Shown here piece after piece: positions 54,036 to 64,000 of a stretch of DNA of 64,000 nucleotides. The notes beneath the pieces were generated by a model that had not been told where the DNA came from, did not search any database, and saw only the letters and a program-made list of their open reading frames with translations. Source of the DNA: Lucifuga dentata (lineage: Eukaryota; Chordata; Actinopteri; Ophidiiformes; Bythitidae); the NCBI GenBank assembly GCA_014773175.1, contig VXCM01000223.1:467118-531117 (forward strand), given 5' to 3'. Both the position numbers and the translations under genes were made by a program. The stretch's first letter is position 1. Each line of letters opens with the position of its first letter.

Positions 54036-57000
54036 ATGAAGGATACTGTATGCAGTTTTACTATCACACATTGCTACACATTGGCAACTCATGCAGCTCA
54101 TTATTTTTATCTAGTCCCAACTTCAGAGTCCGTTACTGTCCATTGCTCATGATATTGTTGGTGACATGCTTTCTGATAACATTAGTGCTATTGCTGTGAA
54201 ACTACCAGCTACAAGTAGTCTCATCATGTGGTAAAACTTACCTAAACAGGAGGAGGAGGAGGAGGAGGAGATAATAGAATTTCTTTGGAAGATGTCTTAA
54301 TTTTAAAGAAGACGTGCACACAGTAAGCACAAATCTTGTGTCTGTGCTGTGTTGGCTGCTGTTCCATCAGCAAGCCTGCCTGGTGCCTGTGGCCTTTTAA
54401 CTTGTCTGCACAGCACTATGTAAGTGTCTGTGGAGCCTGCTGTGATTAGTCCTGTGCTACTGTCACAGTTTTCCTTTGTGTTTTGCCCTTTCTATTTTGT
54501 AGCTTAGGTAGAGCTGGTCTGTGACAAAATCCTGGCTTTGTATTTGTATTATGTTTGTGTTGTGGTGGCCTGCTGGTAACTTTCATCCTGTCCTGTCTGT
54601 GAAAGATTCATAAGTAAAACTTATTGAACACAGTGGGTATTGGCAAAGGAAAGCCAGAAGTGTAATAAGTTTTCCAAAACTCCCTGTTTTCTCAGGACCA
54701 AGGACAGTGACATTTCTTACTCTGATATTGGTTGTAATCTTTCTTTGTGATATTGACAATTTGGCATTATTTTTGATTACTTTTTCTGGCTTTTGTCTTT
54801 TGTTGTAATGAATATAGTAAAGCATATTGTGTGAGCATGTGTTGTGTGTGGACAAGGATACCTGTGTGTGTGTATGTGTGTGTGAATGAATGCTCAGAAA
54901 ATAAGCAGTTCAAGCCCCTGTTCAATTACCCCTTGTCTTCCATTGCCTTAGGTTTATATTCAGAATTCTACTCTGCAAAGCTGCATCATTAACATTGACA
55001 GTCTAGCTTCCACATCTCAGCCCAGACCTTGTCTCACAGTGAAAAAACTGGGTCTGACTGCAGGCTTCTCCTTCAACTGGAGAGCCTGTTAAAATACAGC
55101 TTTGCTGTAAAGACCTTGAGCCTGCTTCATTTAGCTGAGATCAATAACTTGGGCTTCTCTCTGGCATATAGATACAGTAGATGGACAGATATGGAGAGAT
55201 GGAACAGTGAGTGGTGATGGATCAGAATGGTAGTTAAGAGCTGGTCAGTCATGGGGGGAACCAGGTGGATGAAGTTACTCCAACAGATGGTTAGCTGTGA
55301 TGGCCTCTGCAGGTCACTGAGCAGTGACCTGCAGAGTATCATCTGAGTATCATCACTGATAAAAGGTGGACAAGTTTAAGAAATGCAGCTCATCCATGTA
55401 ATAACTTATTACTACTTTCCCTCACTTCCTGGCCATAAAGAAAATATTTTTAGAGGGCAGGGGGCAGACATTAATGGTGTCCAGGGACTGCAGTAACCCT
55501 GTAGAGATCATAAATATTAAGACAAACATGACTGCACTGTCTGTTGAAAGCCAAAACAAAGCTGGTATTCTTTTGACTTACTTATTCATTTTATGTTTTT
55601 CCTCTGCATTGCACACATAATTACTCAACATTCTGAGTGACCTTCCTAGCTCCTGAATGCAGCATTAAAACCGAAGCCACTATGAAAATTAACGGATGCT
55701 GTGAACTAGAGCCATTGCACTTTATTACTCCAGTTGAGGCTTTTTTTCTTAGCTCGACAAAACATTGCACAGAGTTTATTCACTTGTCAAATCTGAGAAA
55801 GTTTTGCATGCCTGAGATACATGATATATTGTCATAATCTCCATTCAGGAGGTGCGGGAACTGAATTCCAGCTGCCAGGATAGGCTTCTAAACTGATGGA
55901 GGTGAGACAGCCAAGCATAAAGCTGCATCGTCATAGCACTGGTGATTGATGAGCATCATGAAGGTAATCTTCTCTCCCTCTCATTAAAGTCTGCTTTATC
56001 CTGTCATAAAAACAGTCCAACTCTGCTTTGTTGAGAGTAAGTTACATATATATTAGAGATGCATCCAATTTTACCGTCTGGAATGTGTGAAGTCAGATGT
56101 TATTAGTCCTGAAGTTGGCAGTTAATTCAACATTTCTCACAATATTAATGAAATAGCTAATGACTAGCTTACTAGTATCTCACATATCTCCACATTTCTA
56201 TATCTATGGTCTGTTGTACCTCATAAATAATGAATCTAATGTTTATGGCACAGAAATAGGTCTGTTTGCATGTATATATGTGTGCGTATGCATGTGAAGG
56301 AAGTATAGGTGCTGGGGGTGCTGGGGATCCTGTTAAATATAGTACTTTGAAAAATTAAATAAACTAAAAGTAGCATCCATTGATATCAAACTATGATATC
56401 ATAAATACATCCTAGAGAACTTTTGTATCTGGTATGCACCTATGCTTGAAATAAGCCCCACGTGATTCATTGTTTACTATTTCCATTGTGTTCAGCGCCA
56501 CAGACAGCGTGCAAACGCTCCGCACAGTCAAGCCAATATAGTGTACATTATCACTGTTGTTAGCACTTGTAATGCCATTCTTTCCACGGCCATTTCTGCA
56601 GCTTCCTCTTTTTTTTTTTTTTTTTTTTTTNTTTTTTAACACCCCCTCTTCAGAACACATTCTGGCAGCTATGTGTGAATGTGCTGTGTCAGTACATGGT
56701 GATGAAACAGAACAAATGAAGTCACAGCACTGGAGGACACACGAAAGATACTGTATGTTAAGTAAATAAAGCAGAGATATGTTTCAAAATGAAAACAGTA
56801 ATATTATTAACGAAGTGAAGTACCACAGCAGAAAAAACAAACAAACAAAAACAAAAAAAAACAACCGTCATAGTCCAGTAACCTTCTTAAAAAACTAGGA
56901 GATGCAGTTTCCCTACCTGCTTATTTTTAATCTATGGTCTCAGGATGGGGGGGTTCCACTTGACTACATTTGATTCATCAGTCTGTAGCTTAAAGGAGCA

Positions 57001-58696
57001 ACTCAGAACTGTGCAGCATTATTCTCTCCCCAAAGCTGATAAACCATCCTGTGCTCTGACTCAAACTTCGCTGTACAGACTGTGTCGTCTTCAGTTCTCA
57101 TTCCCAATCCATGTTTTGTTATTTACCTGATTTGAACCTACACAATGCAAATTGATTAAAAAAAAAGAAGCTTTAAGTGCAGATAAGGTAGAGTTTTAAT
57201 CTGGCCAAACTATTGCCAACACACCTGACCTTTTAAAATTTCATGAGCTTTCTCCAAAGGGGCTGGTAATGAGACCTTAGCATACAGTTGGCTTTAACCA
57301 TAATTTTTGCAGATATAGTGAATATAACCTGATTAGTCTGTGTCTGTATGCTGTATTTTTATTTTTATCTTTATAATTTAGCTCAATATATAAAGTAAAG
57401 TTTTCCAATGAGTAAAAATAAAATAAAAATACAGCAACCACTGCATGTGCTGTGATGGATTCTGGCCTGTTTACAGCCTTATGTTGTTCTTTGCATCTCT
57501 TCAAAACACAGTAGAAGTTAAAGCTAAGTGACACTAGGTAACACAGAGCGACTGAGTATTAATTTTGGTTACTTTTGAGTTGTTTTTTAAAGATGGATGT
57601 GATCTTCAGTCAGCATGTTGCTGTCCCAAAGGTAGATAAGGAAGGATTTTGGGTTATAGCCTGAAAAGGCTATAAATATGCCACTTATCCTTTTTGATTA
57701 GGAATTTGGCTTTAACAAGAACTAGAAATGCTGCCACAAACTAGCTGGCTGTTGAAATTATTATATGTGGTTATATTACTGTAATGATTCTGTAATAAGT
57801 AATATTACTTTAAGGTAATAATTATAAAACAGGCTAGCATGTTGACAGTTGCCCAGTGCTGAAAACCTGAGAAAAGAGAAGCCATAACAGCAGCAGAGTA
57901 GTCCTGTTGCTTTGCTTCAGTGAAGCACATAGATCTCAGCAACTCAACTGACAGCGAACAGACATGGACTGACATTCATTCTCTGCGATATACAGCATGG
58001 CTACTTCCATCTCCTCCTCCTTTTTTCTGTCATCACCCACCTCCCTACTCCACCCTATTTTGACTACCAATAAGACCTTTCACACCTCATGCAGCTGACG
58101 CCTTACACCTGCCCATTTTCTATATTTGTGCTTGTGACTAATTTTTCGTTATGCGCTACACCCAGAGTAAACAAATTTTCTGACTCAGACATGTTTCCAC
58201 TGTTGTTCTTGTAGTATTAATTCATGCATTGTGCTTCACAGCCTGGTTTTTCCACAGTCTTGTTTGTACATCAGCTCCTCCACATAACAACGTACACAGC
58301 TAAAGAAAGAGTATCAGCCTGTAACCACAACAAGTACATCAGTTCCACCCATACCTGAATTTTCACTTGCCTATAAATAATAGTTACACACCAATACAAT
58401 ATCTCATTAATCACAATATCCAGTCTGACCCCTCTAGTCTGTCCCATTAGAGATCACATTGCTTGTTGAAGTGTTTTCCCTCAGTAAGTCATGTGATCCA
58501 GATTCAGATCCAGCTTTCCGACCAGGCTGATGTTTGGGGCTTTTGTTTTTTTCACATGATAGGGTGATTCCACTTCTTAAAGATTTTACATTGTCAGTTA
58601 AACTGTAAGATTCAATCCTGTAGAAAAATATATTGGTTTTGCCTGTCAGACCTTCTACACCAATAGTTCAGCCCATGGTGAAGGCTTGATTTGTAA
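54036..58696. other. Non-coding stretch
   Basis: There is no supported gene. It contains a (GGA)n array at about 54249-54270, a (GT)n patch near 54866-54882, and a poly(T) with an N at 56631. Short open frames show no recognisable content. Confidence 0.5.
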
Positions 58697-58825
58697 CCCC
58701 GTCTTACTGCTGTCTGGGTCTGGCTGATGGGGCGCTTCTATAGAGTCACTCTCTCCTATTNCCCCGTCTTACTGCTGTCTGGGTCTGGCTGATGGGGCGC
58801 TTCTATAGAGTCACTCTCTCCTATT
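58697..58825. repeat. 64-bp duplication across a single N
   Basis: Bases 58697-58760 and 58762-58825 are identical with one N at 58761. It is a probable unmerged contig overlap. Confidence 0.8.
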
Positions 58826-59849
58826 CTTTCTTTCTCTCTCCACCTCTCTCATCACTGCCTTATCTAGTGGTGGTGTGTTTTACTGGCTGTGTGGAGAATA
58901 CCAAGTGGCTGCTCCATCAGGGTGTGTAATTATCTGGCCTGCTGAGCCGCCATGATTCTGCTGCCTGCCTGCTTGAATCCAGCCCCACTTCCCCTGCCTC
59001 TCCTTGGACTGTGCAACTGTCCAATGTTGTGTACAGCTGCACCAGTAATTGTGTAGCCTTTGTGCTCTTATATTCATCTTATTGGATGTGATAGCATCAC
59101 CATACGCAGGAATTCTGCTTATTTGTATGTCATAACTGACAACAGGCAGAGTTATTATTTGTATAGTATAAGTGTAATGAAAAATGTGAGCATAAAGCAC
59201 AGGGTTTTACAGTCACTGCATACTATACATTATGTAATACAGTATAAGTATTATCTAAGCCTTTTCTTTTAAGGCATTAAATCCTTCATTTCTTTAATAT
59301 CGTTTTTGGTTTTTAACTGATTTACTTTTTAGTATTAAATTTTGGTTGCATAACACTTGAAAATAGCATTTATGCCATCTATAAACTTTTTACACAAGTC
59401 TGTACTTACGCTGTACTAATTCATAATAGGTTGTTAGTGATTTACTTTTATTAGCCGAATTTCTTTACAGCTTAATTTTTTATTCTTAAAAGCTAAGGAC
59501 GAGATTCATAAAGCACAGTGCCAGACTTGCTGTGTTCCTTCATTCATAAATACAGTATTTTTTTAGCGTAACCACAACGTGCTGATTAACATAAGATTAA
59601 CGTAATTATCACAGCACTTATTTAGTTATGCCATGTACTGTAGTTATTAAACTTGCCCTGATTCCATGCAGTAAAAATACTAATTAGAATAGCTGCTTAG
59701 TCCTTGAATATGTGAGGGATATGTGATCAAGTAAAATACGGAGATTAAGTTACTCTGTCAGCTGTATGTCAGCTGTGTTTATGTTGTAGCATTCTGCTCT
59801 TATGAAGTGTCTCTTCAGCAGAATTAAGTATCAGCAGACAAACATCCTC

Positions 59850-59984
59850 AGTGTTGCAAATCTAATCTGAAGAACAGAACACAATCCAATCAGCCTCCAT
59901 ATATGCAACACACACTNAGTGTTGCAAATCTAATCTGAAGAACAGAACACAATCCAATCAGCCTCCATATATGCAACACACACT
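59850..59984. repeat. 67-bp duplication across a single N
   Basis: Bases 59850-59916 and 59918-59984 are identical with one N at 59917. It is a probable unmerged contig overlap. Confidence 0.8.
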
Positions 59985-60315
59985 ACTTGCACCTGTAGCT
60001 GTGTGCTTCATCTTGAAGGGACCTTGTGGAGTTTTCATTAGAAACAGTGATTGTTTTATTTGCTTTCAGTATTTCTTGCCAGATAAGATTGTTTGTCACC
60101 TTAAAGCTTAAGAAACATGTTAAACACATTCCCAACTATATTTGCAAAGCCGCCACCAGTGCAGTACTGCTAATTGTCAGCATACATTAGCGCCCCCTGC
60201 AGGTGGCATAAATGTGTATCCCATCAACCCTGCATGTATGTGCTCTTTGAGCATGTGTTGGTAAATTACACACAAAATGCAAGAATTTTGTGTGAAACCT
60301 AACTGAGGTATCTAG

Positions 60316-60446
60316 TCCAAGTTTCCTTGTTTTAAATGGCCTTTGCCCCTTTAAAATAAATAAAAAGGTCACAGAGGACTNTCCAAGTTTCCTTGTTTTA
60401 AATGGCCTTTGCCCCTTTAAAATAAATAAAAAGGTCACAGAGGACT
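60316..60446. repeat. 65-bp duplication across a single N
   Basis: Bases 60316-60380 and 60382-60446 are identical with one N at 60381. It is a probable unmerged contig overlap. Confidence 0.8.
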
Positions 60447-62627
60447 GTGCTCATGGCTTTTCAGCCTACATTTGTCCGAAGCGTTTTTCTCAAGCCATTG
60501 ATGAATGATGTAAGTTTTGCTCCTTTATGTCAAATTTCTACAAAGATATGGTACTTGTGAAAGATATTTTGGCAAAAAATTGTCTGTGCATTAAGTTTGG
60601 ACACCATTTGGCAGTAATGTATAAAAAAAAATAAATAAAAAAATTAGACTACATTGCTCTGTTGTCCCACAGGGTACTTTTAATTCAGTTTATACAACTA
60701 AAACCAAAAATTGTTTATATAGAAATATATTCATCTTGCCATCAGTGTAGTTCTCAGGACATTGTTACATCTTTGTTCCCATGTGCTTGTTGTAGCTTCT
60801 GCTCATGTTAAGCAAAATGCACCTGAACGATTCTGTATTCAAGCTGCTTTGTGAACAACTTTTGTATCTACTTTACAAATTTTAGTATTCTTAAAGAAAT
60901 GGTTCAGGGAGTTTCTGACACTCATAATATGATGTCTGCTGTTTGGTGCTCTCAGACTCAGTGTGGAGGAAATGAATGCATGCATGGCTGCTCTTAGTGC
61001 TTTAATCCATTTAATTCACACTGGGCAAAGGAGAGGAGAGAGGAATATTTAGCCTGCTGTGGCACACATATCTAAAAAGAGCTCGACTATTATATGAAAA
61101 AAGAACTGCTGACTGCATGCAATTCTTGTTGTGGTTGTTATTGTTATGTGTAATTTGCTTGCTACCATTAATCAGCATGTTCAGTATTTAAACTCTTCCT
61201 TGACATCTTAACAAGTAAATAAGTTCACCCAAAGAATTTCTCAGTGTCACATCCCTGCTTACATTCAAAATCAACTGTCCTTCTGCAACCATGATATGAT
61301 GATATACTGTACAGTAGTTCCTTGTGCGTTATTCCTTCTACATGGGGATGCAAAATGGCATAATGGCAAGTCCATTAAGATGTACTCTATTGATGTTAGC
61401 CAAACAGTTCAGGTTTAGAGGCACAGAAGACAATGTTAAGATACTCATTTCCAGATGCCAGAATAACCACAGCATTTGTACTTTATCAGACTTATTAATT
61501 TTTGTGACAACAGAGGAAAATAACGAGCACAAATAGGCATGGCTTGTGCTTTTAATGTTCTACTTAGGAATATGTTAAGAAGCACCTGAGAGTCATTTAT
61601 TCTCTAATAAAAGTCTAAGATGTTCTTTTCATAAAAGGTACCTGGTGTGAAATGTACCTGTGGAGGGATGTTTATTCTGGTAGCACGTAGGTGGCCCTCT
61701 GTCTGATGGCCCCCTCATGGGTTGTGATGAATCAGGTTGCAGCTGTGCACTTTTATCCCTGTTAATAGGCTGAGATCAGTAGGGTAGCTCTGTATCAGCA
61801 ACCACAGAGTGATAACTGAGTAAGGGGAGAGGGACCCCATGATAATCAATGTGAATGTGGAGATAATCAACAAGATTGTAGGTAATGCGCTGGGTGGTTT
61901 GTCATATTGAACCCTTTGCAGGACCATTTGAAAAGATGAATCGGTGAAATAATTTTTACAAAGAGCAGAAGAGCACCTACAGTACACCGAGGGTGCTTGG
62001 TGTCATGGTGGTGGAGGCAGGAAAAGATGTAATTAAAGCCTCTTTGAGTTGCAGCGCACAGGCAGTTTTTTGTGTAAGCTTGTCACTTTGGTGCAGTATG
62101 TAGCCATTTCAGGTGTCCTTAGGCTTGTAAAATGTTTTCTTGCTTCGGTTACAGACACTAAAACCTATCTGCTTTTACATGATAGGTACAAAAGCTGGCA
62201 AACATGGTGGAGGATAACGACTCATCCAACATTTGATGTTAAATTCCACATCTCTGCGTTAGTGGTGTATTTGTCGAGGACTAGCGAATGTGCCTGAGGT
62301 GTTGAGCAGCTGTTTGTTGCCTCTCCCCTGGCCCTGTCTCAGCTAATAGTCACAGCTCGTCTTCTCTCCTTCAACAGGATGTGATAGGCCGTGCTCAGCC
62401 GTGCGTGTGAAGTTTGAAAAAACTGAGTTGATTGCAAAGTGGTGGTGTTGTGACAGGGCTGCTGAGAGGTTAGTGTAGCACAGGGTTTGTTTACATGTAT
62501 TTGGAATTGGAGGGAATGTTTGATGAAGAAAGGAAGGAATTACAATGAAGGAAAGTCAGGGACAGGATGAGTAAACTGACTGATTTTTTGGGGGTGGAAT
62601 AAGGGCTTATGCAGGAATAAAGTTTAA
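60447..62627. other. Non-coding stretch
   Basis: I see no supported gene, and no recognisable repeat beyond short A-rich tracts. Confidence 0.5.
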
Positions 62628-63189
62628 AGTATCATACTAGTGGTTTTGCATGATTGAACCCAATAATGCATGCACATTCTGCTACTGCCAACCATTTTCC
62701 AAAACAAAAAAACTGTAGTTTTAGTTTTTGTGTTATTTTGCCAAATTCAATCATCTTTTAAAATCAAATGTTCAGATGACACAACCACTTTAAAATTCAA
62801 TGTTTTGCCTGCTAACACCTCCGTAATATTGTAGAAGGCACAGTCATTTTAGTTTCTCAGTAAAAGTAGTTTTCTCCTGGGACTATATTCCCTGGCAGAC
62901 AGAAATACATTTTCTACCATATGGCTCTGTGTTGGTTCGGTTAAATTAAATACCTTCGACAAAACATAATAGCTGTATGGTTTGATGTGATGGATTACTC
63001 ATTCAAACACATGTCAAGTCTCTACAAGTTGATTTTTACAGCATACTGGAATGAACTGAAACTAATAGCAGTCTGGAAGGTAAGAAAAAAAATTCTAAAA
63101 TTTTCTGCTGCAGTAGTACTGTTTGATTGGCAGTAAGGTAATGTATATGCAAGGTTGTATTTATTGGGCTCAGTCACTGGTATGCTCCT
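62628..63189. mobile_element. TTAA-flanked inverted-repeat element, copy E (562 bp)
   Basis: It is flanked by TTAA at 62624-62627 and 63190-63193. The left end AGTATCATACTAGTGGTTTT has drifted from the family start, and the right end finishes ACTGGTATGCTCCT with a short deletion. The inner sequence (caagtctctacaagttgatt and neighbours) is the reverse complement of copies B and C and the same direction as A. Confidence 0.75.
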
Positions 63190-63405
63190 TTAAAGTTATA
63201 GTCCAAATAAAATTTGATATCTGCAGGGGTAATTCATAAAACACAGCAGCAGATTTAATGTGCTGGTAAGCAGCGGTGGTCCTGCGTCCCTTGGTGTCCT
63301 ATAGACAGGACAAGACTACATTTAGCATTTGGTTGGACTCTCAATGCCAACATTTTTCTTGTTTTATTTTGAACACTATAAGGATGCAAATAAAAAAAAA
63401 AAAAA

Positions 63406-63473
63406 GCTGTGAGGGGATTTAAACTGACAATCTCACTATGATAAGATCTAATCTCTCCAATGGAGCTATAGCA
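63406..63473 (-). repeat. Degenerate tRNA-like sequence (tRNA pseudogene or SINE head)
   Basis: On the minus strand it reads TGCTATAGCTCCATTGGAGA, then a segment ending GTCAGTTTAAATCCCCTCAC. This fits an A box (TAGCTCNNTTGG) and a worn B box (GTTCGAATCC to GTTTAAATCC) at tRNA-like spacing. A long T run follows on the same strand, which would stop RNA polymerase III. The acceptor stem does not pair cleanly, so a working tRNA gene is unlikely. Confidence 0.35.
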
Positions 63474-64000
63474 CAAATTGGAAGTCAGTCATATCTCTTA
63501 TAGAGTAAATCTGCCAGGACAAATGGATAGATTGATTTAAATAATGGATATCGAAGCATGTGATCCATTCCAAGCATTCTTGGCTGGATTCTCGATGCCA
63601 AAGTTTCATTCACTAACGCCCGTTACTGTGCCTTCTATTGTTTGTCCTCAAAGAGGCACTACTACCATATTTCCCCATTAGTATGTTGGGTAATCTCATC
63701 ATGAATCACACTGTCACACAAAAATTAAGATCTGTTTCAGTCTGGCAGTAAATTTAATTGGTATGAAATCTGAGTGATGTATTTGTCCCAAATATGTTAG
63801 TAATCAATAAATCTGATATATGAGCCCACTCACTTGATTATTCAGTTTATTTAAATGGTGAGTTTTACTTTTGATATCTGAGGGATCTGAGGAGTTTTGC
63901 AGCCATGTAACCCTCTGCTCAAACCTTTCACTCCAACCTACACAGCAAATTCAGCAGAGTTAAAATTCTGGTGTTGATGAAAAGAGTGTCAATCCAACTA
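63474..64000. other. Non-coding right edge
   Basis: I see nothing I can support here. The segment at 63570-63660 loosely resembles dispersed repeats. Confidence 0.4.

Overview
The window is vertebrate nuclear DNA, almost certainly from a ray-finned fish. Genes are split by GT-AG introns, the DNA between them is AT-rich and full of poly(A/T) tracts, microsatellites and transposon relics, and the encoded proteins match bony-vertebrate families. I rebuilt five protein-coding genes by joining exons at splice sites and checking that the reading phase closes. All five lie on the minus strand, head to tail. In transcription order they are frmpd3 (45740 to 29200), prps1 (24854 to 21694), slc25a53 (18487 to 17612), a thymosin-beta gene (15719 to 14049) and slain1 (11817 to beyond the left edge).

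FRMPD3-PRPS1 are neighbours in the same orientation on human Xq22.3, and TMSB15B-SLC25A53 are neighbours on human Xq22.2, so the block looks like an ancestral vertebrate linkage group. SLAIN1 is on human chromosome 13, so its position here is a lineage difference. The products do unrelated jobs: FRMPD3 is a PDZ+FERM scaffold, PRPS1 makes PRPP for nucleotide synthesis, SLC25A53 is a mitochondrial carrier-family protein, thymosin beta binds G-actin, and SLAIN1 is a microtubule plus-end factor. Nothing suggests they act as one pathway.

Layout: 1-12.4 kb slain1, with a reverse transcriptase retroelement (RTE-like) and an L2-like LINE remnant in its introns; 13.7-16.9 kb thymosin beta; 17.1-19.2 kb slc25a53; 20.8-25.1 kb prps1; 25.1-29.0 kb non-coding; 29.0-45.8 kb frmpd3; 45.8-64 kb no coding sequence that I can support, with a deleted Tc1-like transposon, two copies of a TTAA-flanked inverted-repeat element, a degenerate tRNA-like sequence and microsatellites.

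The most notable non-gene signal is a family of five short inverted-repeat elements, each flanked by TTAA, at 19.3, 38.1, 43.6, 53.9 and 62.6 kb. The most important technical point is that single N characters are repeatedly flanked by near-perfect 62-78 bp direct duplications. These look like unmerged contig ends, and one of them inserts 22 false codons into frmpd3. I saw no CRISPR array, operon or novel defence-type system, and none is expected in this kind of genome.
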